From Spirochaetaceae bacterium (GTDB lineage: Bacteria; Spirochaetota; Spirochaetia; DSM-27196; SLST01): a stretch of DNA of 58,732 nucleotides. Where the stretch lies: NCBI GenBank assembly GCA_007118855.1, contig SKQU01000259.1, forward strand, positions 1 through 58,732. The letters are read 5' to 3'. The position numbers and the translations under genes were made by a program. The notes below the pieces were generated by a model, which was given only the letters and a program-made list of their open reading frames with translations, was not told the DNA's origin and did not search any database. Each line of letters opens with the position of its first letter. The first letter of the stretch is position 1. Positions 45,667 through 54,223 of the stretch are shown here, piece after piece.

Positions 45667-47406
45667 CTACTCGACCGACGAGGTATTCATCGAACGGAGG
45701 AAGGCGTCGTTCGTCTTCGTCTTGTTCATCCGGTCCATCAGCAGTTCGATGATCTCCACGTCATCCATCGGGTTGATGACCTTCCTGAGGATCCACATCT
45801 TCTGAAGCTCCTCCTCGGTCAACAAGAGGTCCTCACGCCGTGTCCCGGACTTCTTGATGTTGATAGCCGGGAACAGTCGTCGGTCACTGAGCCGACGGTC
45901 GAGGTTGATCTCCATGTTGCCGGTCCCCTTGAACTCCTCGAAGATCACCTCGTCCATGCGGCTGCCCGTCTCCACGAGTGCGGTCGCGACGATCGTGAGG
46001 CTCCCGCCGTCCTCGATATTCCGGGCGGCGCCGAAGAACCGCTTGGGTTTGTGCAGCGCATTCGAGTCCACACCACCGGAGAGGATCTTCCCGGACGTCG
46101 GAACCGTCTGGTTGTATGCCCGCGCGAGCCTCGTGATCGAGTCGAGCAGGATGACCACATCTTTTCTGTGCTCAACGAGTCGCCGCGCCTTTTCGAGCAC
46201 CATCTCGGCGACCTGCACGTGACGCGTCGCCTGCTCATCAAAGGTCGACGATATGACTTCCGCGTCGACGTTGCGCTCCATATCGGTGACCTCTTCCGGC
46301 CGCTCGTCGATCAGGAGCACGATGAGGTAGACTTCCGGCTGGTTCTCCGTGATCGCGTTCGCAATCTTCTGCAGAATGATCGTCTTCCCCGTCCTCGGAG
46401 GCGAGACGATCAGCCCCCGCTGTCCCTTCCCGATCGGGCAGAAGAGGTTGATCATCCGGGTTGCCGGATCACCGGCTCGGGTTTCCATGTTGAGCCGTTC
46501 ATCGGGGTAGAGCGGAGTCAGGTTCTCGAAGGGGATTCTGCTCTGGGCGACCGACGGGCTGTCAAAGTTGACCGTTTCGACCCTGAGCATCGCGAAGAAC
46601 CGCTCGCCCTCCTTGGGAGGACGGATCTGACCGTATACCGTGTCACCGGTCTTCAGCCCGAACAGGCGTATCTGGCTCGGAGAGATGTAGATGTCGTCAG
46701 GCCCGGAAAGATAGGAGTTCTGCGGGCTTCTCAGGAAGCCGTAACCGTCGGGCAGAATTTCGAGCGAACCGTACGCGTAGATGGTACCGTTGCGCTCGGT
46801 GTGCGCCTTGAGAATCGCGAAGATCACTTCCTGCTTCTTGAGCGCAAGCAGGTTCTCCTGGCTGATACCCAACCGTGTCGCGATCCCCCGCAGGTCACGC
46901 ATGTTCATGCGGGTGAGCTCATTGATGCTCAGCGACTTGTCGCTGCCGTTCTTGCCGTGATCACGACCGACGTAGTCGTTCTGAGGCCGGGAAACCGGCT
47001 CATTCGTCGGCGAATCGTCACGCCGGTTTCCCCGGTTCGAGCGTCTGCGCTTTCCGCCGGAAGCCCCGCGCGAACGCTCCTCCGAACTGCTCTCATCTGC
47101 GCGGGCCGCGTCGTTCTCATCAGGAGTCGCGTCCGCGCCGGGTTCGGACGAGTGCTCCTCGACCGAATCGGGTGCTCCGGCGGATGAATCGCCGTCCGAA
47201 CGATCGTCGGAATCCTGATCCTTGAGCAGCTGCACGCGGACGTTCTTCTTCCGGGCGACGATCTTCCGGCCGGTGCCCTTCGAGGGCTTCTCGGAATCGC
47301 CGTTCTTGCTCGTGTCGCTCCCGCCGGTCTCTTCGTTCGACACGTTTTCGTCGGAATCCAGTCCAAGCGAAGGGTGGTCGTCTGAGGGTGTCACTGAATA
47401 CTCCAT
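45667..47406 (-). CDS. rho: Transcription termination factor Rho with long charged N-terminal extension
   Basis: [13 protein letters not shown] Rho N domain, [34 protein letters not shown]-binding, [31 protein letters not shown]. Start 47406 is tentative; frame is open to 47499. Confidence 0.95.
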   Translation of the reverse strand: MEYSVTPSDDHPSLGLDSDENVSNEETGGSDTSKNGDSEKPSKGTGRKIVARKKNVRVQLLKDQDSDDRSDGDSSAGAPDSVEEHSSEPGADATPDENDAARADESSSEERSRGASGGKRRRSNRGNRRDDSPTNEPVSRPQNDYVGRDHGKNGSDKSLSINELTRMNMRDLRGIATRLGISQENLLALKKQEVIFAILKAHTERNGTIYAYGSLEILPDGYGFLRSPQNSYLSGPDDIYISPSQIRLFGLKTGDTVYGQIRPPKEGERFFAMLRVETVNFDSPSVAQSRIPFENLTPLYPDERLNMETRAGDPATRMINLFCPIGKGQRGLIVSPPRTGKTIILQKIANAITENQPEVYLIVLLIDERPEEVTDMERNVDAEVISSTFDEQATRHVQVAEMVLEKARRLVEHRKDVVILLDSITRLARAYNQTVPTSGKILSGGVDSNALHKPKRFFGAARNIEDGGSLTIVATALVETGSRMDEVIFEEFKGTGNMEINLDRRLSDRRLFPAINIKKSGTRREDLLLTEEELQKMWILRKVINPMDDVEIIELLMDRMNKTKTNDAFLRSMNTSSVE

Positions 47407-47537
47407 CGTAAGGTCATCGGGGTGGTCTCCTCGTCGCCTGCACCGGCGATTGAGATCCGAATTGAAGCGCCCGAAAGCGATTGCAGTCCTCGCTTTCATG
47501 GTGACTGGTAATACGGAAACCTGAGGCAGATACCAGA

Positions 47538-47566
47538 AATATAGTCAGCGCACCTCAGGCTGTCAA
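47538..47566 (-). promoter_or_regulatory. Sigma70-type promoter for rho
   Basis: TTGACA (47561-47566, overlapping the cinA stop), 17-bp spacer, TATATT (47538-47543) on minus strand. Confidence 0.78.
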
Positions 47567-48099
47567 CCCGGACCGGACAAGGCCCGTGCCGCGAGTACGT
47601 GCCCAATGAGCCGGAGGCTCTCCTGAACCGCCATCATCCGCACGCTCCGCCGGTTCCCGGAGAACCGGAAGCTCCGACACACCGGCGCCGTCCAACCGGT
47701 CACGCAGCAGATCCAGACCGTGCCGACGGGCTTTTCCTCGGTGCCTCCGTCCGGTCCGGCAATGCCGGACACCGACAGCCCCACCTCGGCACCGCTGCGA
47801 CGGCGTACGCCCTCCGCCATCTCGACTGCGACGGGCTCGCTGACCGCGCCGTGCGCCTCCAACGTCTCGCGCAGGACCCCAAGCATCGAAACTTTTGCCT
47901 CGTTCGAGTACGAGACGACCGATCCCCAGAACACCGCCGAGCTTCCCGGAATATCCGTGATCCTCGCGCCGAGCAGGCCGCCGGTGCAGCTCTCGGCGAG
48001 CGCGATGCGGCACCCCCTGTCCCGGGCATCCCGGACGACAAGCTCGGCCAGGGCCTCACCGCGCACCTTTGTCGGCGCTACCGAAGAGTCATCGACCAC
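47563..48099 (-). CDS. CinA C-terminal-type nicotinamide-nucleotide amidase
   Basis: IALAESCTGGLLGARITDIPGSSAVFWGSVVSYSNEAKVSMLGV...SGIAGPDGGTEEKPVGTVWI; probable GTG start. Confidence 0.93.
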   Translation of the reverse strand: MVDDSSVAPTKVRGEALAELVVRDARDRGCRIALAESCTGGLLGARITDIPGSSAVFWGSVVSYSNEAKVSMLGVLRETLEAHGAVSEPVAVEMAEGVRRRSGAEVGLSVSGIAGPDGGTEEKPVGTVWICCVTGWTAPVCRSFRFSGNRRSVRMMAVQESLRLIGHVLAARALSGPG

Positions 48100-48112
48100 C
48101 GTTCCGCGGCGA

Positions 48113-48535
48113 TCACGCTCTCTGGACAGACTCGCGCACCTGGTCGATCGGGGCGGCGAAAACGTCAAGCTGATCCGCATCGCGGATCATCTCACACTTG
48201 CCCTCGAACACCACGCCGTCGGCGACCCGGAACCTGGCGGTTCGCACGTTGCCGTAGATCCGGCCGGTCTCAAGGATCTCCAGCCGATGCGTCGCCTCGA
48301 TATTGCCGTGTACCGTTCCGGCGACGATGATATCGCGGGCCTTGATGTCGGCCCGAATCTCAGCACCGTCACGGATATACAGGTAGCCCTCGGCGATGAT
48401 CTTCCCCTCGAACTTGCCGGAGATCTCCACACTCTCACGGAATCGCAGCGTACCGCGCAGCGCGGTATCCGTCCCGAGCCGTGTCAGGATCCGCGGCGTC
48501 TCGCTCGCCTCGGGTCGTCGTGACGCGCGCGCCAT
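48113..48535 (-). CDS. Bactofilin family protein
   Basis: LRGTLRFRESVEISGKFEGKIIAEGYLYIRDGAEIRADIKARDIIVAGTVHGNIEATHRLEILETGRIYGNVRTARFRVADGVVFEGKCEM. Confidence 0.92.
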   Translation of the reverse strand: MARASRRPEASETPRILTRLGTDTALRGTLRFRESVEISGKFEGKIIAEGYLYIRDGAEIRADIKARDIIVAGTVHGNIEATHRLEILETGRIYGNVRTARFRVADGVVFEGKCEMIRDADQLDVFAAPIDQVRESVQRA

Positions 48536-49273
48536 CTATGCATTCCCCCCGCCGATCGCATCGGCATTCGCCTTCAGATTCCGCAGGTGCTGCTCGTACT
48601 TCTCCTCCAGGTCGTCGAGCGTTACCTCACCCTCGCGGATTTCGTCTCCCCGCCGTTTCAGGTCGCGGATCTCGTGCTCAAGGCCCTCGAGCGTCGCGAG
48701 CGTCTGGGTCACCTCCTGCTGAGCGAGCTTCACGAAGCTCTCCACGGAATCGGAATCACGGGAGTCGAGGGAGGCGGCCGCCTCGCGGATGTGCAGCATC
48801 GGTTCCTTCAGATGACGGGTGAAGTACACAAGACTGTTGTTCAGCGACTCGATCAGGGCAATCCGTCGTTCGCGCTTGACGACCTGCTGGCTCAACTCAT
48901 GGTTGCGCAACACCGCCTTGATTCTGGCAAGCACCTCCGAGAAGTTGAACGGCTTGGTGATATAGTCTTCCACACCGAGCTCGAACCCTTCTATCTTGTC
49001 CTTCACGTCATCCATGGCGGAGAACATGATAATCGGGATCCCCGCGTATTCGGCATACTGCTCATCCTGCTTGAGGATCCTGGTTACATCCCAGCCGGAG
49101 AGCTTCGGCATGATGTTGTCCAGGACAATCAGGTCCGGATCATGCTCCCGCACCGCAAAGAGCGCTTCCTCGCCGTCGGACGCTCTGGCAACTTCAAAAC
49201 CCAACTTGGTGAGCATGACCTCGAAGAAATCAAGGTTGATCTGCTCATCGTCTACGATCAGGATCTTCGACAT
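48536..49273 (-). CDS. Response regulator: receiver domain plus coiled-coil output
   Basis: ILIVDDEQINLDFFEVMLTKLGFEV...DPDLIVLDNIMPKLSGWDVTR...IIMFSAMDD...DYITKPFNFSEVLARI; no DNA-binding domain. Confidence 0.9.
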   Translation of the reverse strand: MSKILIVDDEQINLDFFEVMLTKLGFEVARASDGEEALFAVREHDPDLIVLDNIMPKLSGWDVTRILKQDEQYAEYAGIPIIMFSAMDDVKDKIEGFELGVEDYITKPFNFSEVLARIKAVLRNHELSQQVVKRERRIALIESLNNSLVYFTRHLKEPMLHIREAAASLDSRDSDSVESFVKLAQQEVTQTLATLEGLEHEIRDLKRRGDEIREGEVTLDDLEEKYEQHLRNLKANADAIGGGNA

Positions 49274-49306
49274 CTCTCGCCTCGTCTTTGGTCTCCCGAC
49301 ATTCTG

Positions 49307-50950
49307 TCAGTCAGACCGCTCGCTGTCAAAGCCCTGAGAGCGTTTTCGGCGGAGAATCGCGACGGCAGTCGCCCCGACCAGGCCCGAAACCGCAACGGCT
49401 ACCATGACCCACGCAAACCAGTCGCCCCATTCGAGATAGAGGGTCCACTCTTCAGCCGAGACAGGCACATCGCCTATGAGGTACCCCTCGACGAAGGGCG
49501 GATAGATGGCGGTTATGCGGCCGTTCGGATTGATGATCGTCGTCATCCCGCCGTTCGTGCTGCGGACCACGCTGCGCCGCGTTTCGGTCGCCCGGAACAC
49601 GGCCATCTGCATGTGCTGCATCGACGCCGCGACGCTCTTTGACCACAGATCATTGGTCAGATTCACGATCACCTCAGCGCCGTTGCGGACGAACTCCCGG
49701 GAGATGTACCCAAAGGTATCCTCGAAACAGATGGGTGTGGAGAACCTGACACCGTCGAGCTCGAAGACCGTGTACTCCTGCCCCGTACCCCAGTGATTGG
49801 TGCCATGCTCGATCAGCAGATCGTGCAGCCAGGGAAGCTGGCGACGATAGGGGAAATGCTCGGTAAACGGCACGAGGTGGGTCTTGCGGTACGGATCGCT
49901 GAACTCGCCGTCTTCGTGGACAATGACGGCGTTATAATCGACGCGCTCGAGCTCACCGCGCTCGTTCCGCAACAGACGGGCGCTCGAATTGCCGATGATG
50001 TAGGGAACCTCCTGGGTGTCGAGAAACCGAAGAAGCTGCTCGACGAGCTCGTAGGAGTCGCGACTCGTCCGATGCCGGAAGTGGAAGTCGATCGGGGGCA
50101 CGACCGAGGTCTCCGACCATACGACGACCTCGACGTCCGGGTCTTCAGCCAGCGCCTCGCGGCTCAGCCGGGTCGAGATGTCGAGCGACCGCTGGTAAGC
50201 CGCCTGCCCGCCCACCCACGGATCCGAGTTCTGTTGTATCAGGGCAACACGCCACGTCCGCGCATCCGAGTAGTCCACGCGTGTTGCCAGACCGTACCCG
50301 ATCGCGGCGAGAAAACAGAGGGCCCAGGCCACCGGCGCGACCCGGTTCCGCGACACGAAGTCGCGAAACCCGTCGAAGCCCTCTTTGAGCGCATTTCCGA
50401 TGTAGACGCCCGGAAAGGCTACCAGTAGGCTGACTCCCCATACGCCGGTCAGACTTGCAAGCCCGACCAGCGGCAGGAAGAGATACTGGGTGTACCCGAT
50501 GATGCCGTACGAGTAGCCGAGGAAGCCCTGCGTCCTGAGGTACTCGTAGGCGAGCCAGATGACAATCTGCAGCAGATACCCGTAGCGCGGCATCACGGTG
50601 TCGGCGAGCTTGAGCAGCGGAAAGACGATAAGAAAGTAGGTTGCGTAGATCAGCGGGACGGCGATCAGCGCGAGCGGGTGAAAGCCCGTCAGCCAGTAGT
50701 TGTGAAGCGCATAAGTCGCAAGACCGTAGAGGAAGCCGTAGAAGAAGATCTCCGCCCAGTTGGCCCGGTGCACGAGCACGAATACGGGGACCAGGGCGAT
50801 GTAGGCGAGGGGAAACCAGCCCCAGGTCGAGAGGAAACTGGGGAACGAGAGCGAGAATATCAGCGCTCCGAGCACAACGAGTCCCACGTTGACTGCGAGC
50901 CTGGTCATGAAACGCTCATCGAGAGAGATTGTTCGTTTCGACTGATTCAC
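49307..50950 (-). CDS. lnt: Apolipoprotein N-acyltransferase, copy 2
   Basis: Multiple TM helices; E (VVVWSETSV), K (YRKTHLVPFTEHFP), C (TPICFEDTFGY). Confidence 0.92.
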   Translation of the reverse strand: MNQSKRTISLDERFMTRLAVNVGLVVLGALIFSLSFPSFLSTWGWFPLAYIALVPVFVLVHRANWAEIFFYGFLYGLATYALHNYWLTGFHPLALIAVPLIYATYFLIVFPLLKLADTVMPRYGYLLQIVIWLAYEYLRTQGFLGYSYGIIGYTQYLFLPLVGLASLTGVWGVSLLVAFPGVYIGNALKEGFDGFRDFVSRNRVAPVAWALCFLAAIGYGLATRVDYSDARTWRVALIQQNSDPWVGGQAAYQRSLDISTRLSREALAEDPDVEVVVWSETSVVPPIDFHFRHRTSRDSYELVEQLLRFLDTQEVPYIIGNSSARLLRNERGELERVDYNAVIVHEDGEFSDPYRKTHLVPFTEHFPYRRQLPWLHDLLIEHGTNHWGTGQEYTVFELDGVRFSTPICFEDTFGYISREFVRNGAEVIVNLTNDLWSKSVAASMQHMQMAVFRATETRRSVVRSTNGGMTTIINPNGRITAIYPPFVEGYLIGDVPVSAEEWTLYLEWGDWFAWVMVAVAVSGLVGATAVAILRRKRSQGFDSERSD

Positions 50951-50967
50951 AAACGTCTCCGGACGGA

Positions 50968-51270
50968 CTAGCTGCGCAGGGGCCAGGCCGCCTCCTTGAG
51001 CTCCTTCCCCGGGCGAAACACTACCACGCCATGATCCGGCACGCGCACCGTCTCCCCGGTCTTGGGATTCCGCGCCCGTTCGCGTCCCTTCCGTGTCCGC
51101 ACCTCGAAGGTTCCAAAGCCGCGGAACTCGACCGTCCTGTCAGAGGTCAACGCCGCCTTCACCTCGTCGAAGAAGAAATCGATGATCGCATGGATATCCT
51201 TCTTGCTGACCTTGGTGTCTTCGGAGATGCATTCGACGATCTCGGCCTTGGTGAGCTTGTTTGCGGCCAC
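50968..51270 (-). CDS. HU/IHF-family DNA-binding protein
   Basis: LTKAEIVECISEDTKVSKKDIHAIIDFFFDEVKAALTSDRTVEFRGFGTFEVRTRKGRERARNPKTGETVRVPDHGVVVFRPGKELK. Confidence 0.96.
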   Translation of the reverse strand: MAANKLTKAEIVECISEDTKVSKKDIHAIIDFFFDEVKAALTSDRTVEFRGFGTFEVRTRKGRERARNPKTGETVRVPDHGVVVFRPGKELKEAAWPLRS

Positions 51271-51301
51271 AGCATCCTCCTCTGATGGCGGCGCGTAGCC
51301 C

Positions 51302-51565
51302 TCACGACATCGCGTTCAACTTGCGGCTCAGCCGCGACTTGGTGCGGGCTGCGGTATTCCGGTGGTATACGCCCTTGCCGGCTGCGGTGTCGAGCAGGGT
51401 GGTGACCTTCTGGAGCTGAGAGCTCGCCGTCTCCTTGTTCTTCGCCTCGACTGCAACGAGAAACCTGCGAATGCTCGAGCGAACCTGGCTGCGCACCGCA
51501 CGGTTGCGGATTCGCCTTCGCTCACTTTGCCTGTGCCGTTTGGCTGCAGAGCCTTGTTCTGCCAA
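51302..51565 (-). CDS. rpsT: 30S ribosomal protein S20
   Basis: SAAKRHRQSERRRIRNRAVRSQVRSSIRRF...KGVYHRNTAARTKSRLSRKLNAM; TTG start at 51565 preceded by GGAGG at 9 nt. Confidence 0.95.
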   Translation of the reverse strand: MAEQGSAAKRHRQSERRRIRNRAVRSQVRSSIRRFLVAVEAKNKETASSQLQKVTTLLDTAAGKGVYHRNTAARTKSRLSRKLNAMS

Positions 51566-51619
51566 TGGGTTATGCCTCCATCCTGGGAACTGATACCTAG
51601 TAACTAATGACAGCACCGA

Positions 51620-51648
51620 AAGTTATCAGGTTTCCCCCGCACTGTCAA
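51620..51648 (-). promoter_or_regulatory. Sigma70-type promoter for rpsT
   Basis: TTGACA (51643-51648), 17-bp spacer, TAACTT (51620-51625) on minus strand. Confidence 0.6.
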
Positions 51649-51708
51649 CCCTGACGGCTCTCGTTTTCCCGCTTCCCATCGGTCGGACCTACAGGCTACA
51701 GTAGCCGT

Positions 51709-52455
51709 ATGGGCACCGTGATCATGCTCGCAGCCGTTACAGCGCTGCTCCTCTGGTGGGACGTGAGCCTGAAGGCGATGCAGGCGCTCAGCAGGCCCAT
51801 CGCGCGCCGCCACCTCGATCGGGTCGTATGGAAGATGGCACACGCGCTCCTTTCGCTGGCCAGACACTACGGCGGCCTGACGGTGGAGCTTGACCGGCGC
51901 CTGGTCACGGACGTGCCGTCCCCCACCCTCGTCTGCGCGAACCATCAGAGCGTCGCAGACATCGTGGTGCTCTTCGATGCGCTGCGCGCCCACCGATTAC
52001 GATTCGTCGCCAAGAAGGAACTGGCCCGCGGCTTTCCCGCCGTGTCTGAGGTGCTCAGGATCCAGCGGCACGCGCTCATCAACCGAATGGGTGACTATCG
52101 AAGGGGTTCGCAGGAGCTTCGCCGACTCGGGCGCGAAACGCGCGACGGCGTGTCACCGGTCGTTTTTCCGGAAGGCACACGCTCGCGCACCGGGGAGGTG
52201 TACGAGTTCCGCGCCGGAGGAATCCGGACCATCCTGGGCCAGGCAACCGTGCCGATCACCGCGGTCGCCGTCGATGGCGGGTATAGGATCGCCTCGTTCG
52301 CCGACATCACCCGGGGCCTCTCGTCAATACGGTATCGCGCCCATCTCGTCGGCGTCTTCCACCATGACGGCACGAAGCAAAGCGTCCTGACCGCGATCGG
52401 GCAGGCGGAAGCCGCGGTGCGCGCGCAGGTGGAACGCTGGCGGGCACCGACGTGA
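51709..52455 (+). CDS. plsC: 1-acyl-sn-glycerol-3-phosphate acyltransferase
   Basis: LVCANHQSVADIVVLF, FVAKKELARGFPAVSEVL, VVFPEGTRSRTGEVYEFRAGG. Confidence 0.93.
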   Translation: MGTVIMLAAVTALLLWWDVSLKAMQALSRPIARRHLDRVVWKMAHALLSLARHYGGLTVELDRRLVTDVPSPTLVCANHQSVADIVVLFDALRAHRLRFVAKKELARGFPAVSEVLRIQRHALINRMGDYRRGSQELRRLGRETRDGVSPVVFPEGTRSRTGEVYEFRAGGIRTILGQATVPITAVAVDGGYRIASFADITRGLSSIRYRAHLVGVFHHDGTKQSVLTAIGQAEAAVRAQVERWRAPT

Positions 52456-52471
52456 TGCGACAGGTCGATGC

Positions 52472-54223
52472 ATGAAGGAGCTACGAACCCTCTTCCCCTA
52501 CATCCGAAGATACGGCTGGTCCTACTTCTTTGGTGTCCTGTGCCTCGCGCTCACGAGCGGGAGTCAGATCCTGATTCCCCAGTTCCTGCGTGTGGCGGTC
52601 GACCTGATCACCTCCGGGCGGTTCGAGCTCGGCCGGATCGCCGCCCTGATGGCCGGGCTGCTCGGCGTATCGGTCGCCATCGCGGCAGGCAGATTCGGGT
52701 GGCGCTCCTTCATAAACGGATCGGCCATGAAGATCGAGCGCGAACTTCGGGCACGGCTCTTCGACAAGTTCACCGAGTTGCAGCCGAGCTTCTTCAGCCG
52801 CAGCCAGATCGGTGATCTCATGGCGCGTTCCACCAACGACATGAACGCGATCCGCATGGCGGCAAGCATGGCGATCGTCGCGCTCTTCGACGGGCTGTTC
52901 ATGACCGTCGCCATTCTGATCATCCTCTTCGCACAGCAGCCCGGGATCGCTGCGGTCGCGATCATCCCGCTTCCCTTGATCACGATGATGACGCTCTTCC
53001 TCGGGAAGGTCGTCCGCACGATGTTCCGACGCGTACAGGAGGGCTTTTCGGATCTCAGCCATCAGACGCAGGAGATCTTCTCGGGCGTGCGCATCGTCAA
53101 GAGTTTCGTGAAGGAAGGCTACTTCCTCAGCCGGTTCCGGGGGGCCAACGAGGAGTACCAGGCGCGTAACATGCGACTCATCCGCGTCTGGGGGCTCTTC
53201 TTCCCGGTCGTCACCTTCCTCGCCGGCTTGATGACGCTCATCCTGCTCCGGTTCGGGGGTGAGGCGGTCATCACGGGAGGCCTGTCTGCAGGCGAGTTCG
53301 TCGCAACGCTGAGTTACCTCGAGATGCTGATCTGGCCGATGCTCGGGGCGGGGTTCACCGTCAACCTGTTCCAACGCGGCGCAGCCTCGCTCGCACGCGT
53401 GAATGCGATACTCAACGAAGAGCCGGAGATCAGATCGCCGGAACGCCCGGTGGCGACGATGCCGTCTTCTGCGATTTCAATACGGGGGCTCTCATACCTC
53501 TACGACGGCGGCGAGGAGCTTGCCCTGCGCGGCGTCTCGTTCGACGTGCCGGAGGGATCGATTCTCGGAATCCTCGGACGAACCGGGGCAGGCAAATCGA
53601 CGCTGCTTCGCCTGTTGCTGCGCATGCAGAATCCCCCGCGGGGAACAGTGTTCATCGGCGGGGTTGACGTACTCGACTACGATCTGAAAACGCTGCGGTC
53701 GGCCTTCGGGGTGGTGCCGCAGGACACCTTCCTCTTCTCGGACACCATCCGGGCGAACATCGGCTTCGCGCTCGATGAGCCGGATGAGCAGTTCGTCCGC
53801 CACGTTGCGGATGTCTCGACCATTTCGCGGGACATCAGGATCCTGCCCAACGGGTGGGACACGCAGGTCGGCGAGCGCGGAGTCACCCTGAGCGGCGGGC
53901 AGAAGCAGCGAGTCGCGATCAGTCGGGCGCTGGCGAAAGACCCGGCGATCCTCGTCTTCGACGATGCCCTGTCGGCGGTCGACACCGAGACGGAGGAGCT
54001 CATCCTCAGGCAGCTTCTGACCGAGCGTAGAGGTCGCACGAGCATCATCGTCAGCCATCGCGTGAGCACCCTCGCGACGGCGGATCGTATCGCCGTACTC
54101 GATCAGGGCAGGCTGATCCAGTATGGCCCGCATGAGCAGCTCGTGCGGGAAGAGGGCTTCTACCGCGAGATCGCGATGCTGCAGCAACTCGCACAATCAC
54201 GGGCACCGCACGAGAAGGACTGA
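52472..54223 (+). CDS. ABC exporter half-transporter A
   Basis: Six-TM domain plus NBD: GRTGAGKSTLLRLLLR, LSGGQKQRVAISRAL, ILVFDDALSAVD. Confidence 0.93.
   Translation: MKELRTLFPYIRRYGWSYFFGVLCLALTSGSQILIPQFLRVAVDLITSGRFELGRIAALMAGLLGVSVAIAAGRFGWRSFINGSAMKIERELRARLFDKFTELQPSFFSRSQIGDLMARSTNDMNAIRMAASMAIVALFDGLFMTVAILIILFAQQPGIAAVAIIPLPLITMMTLFLGKVVRTMFRRVQEGFSDLSHQTQEIFSGVRIVKSFVKEGYFLSRFRGANEEYQARNMRLIRVWGLFFPVVTFLAGLMTLILLRFGGEAVITGGLSAGEFVATLSYLEMLIWPMLGAGFTVNLFQRGAASLARVNAILNEEPEIRSPERPVATMPSSAISIRGLSYLYDGGEELALRGVSFDVPEGSILGILGRTGAGKSTLLRLLLRMQNPPRGTVFIGGVDVLDYDLKTLRSAFGVVPQDTFLFSDTIRANIGFALDEPDEQFVRHVADVSTISRDIRILPNGWDTQVGERGVTLSGGQKQRVAISRALAKDPAILVFDDALSAVDTETEELILRQLLTERRGRTSIIVSHRVSTLATADRIAVLDQGRLIQYGPHEQLVREEGFYREIAMLQQLAQSRAPHEKD

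Noticed and set aside
45628-47187. 519-aa ORF antisense to rho
   Set aside because: Shadow ORF of a strongly conserved gene.
49795-49815. Minus-strand TGGCACC near 49803 as a sigma-54 site
   Set aside because: The -12 element is missing (ACTGG) and it is inside lnt copy 2.
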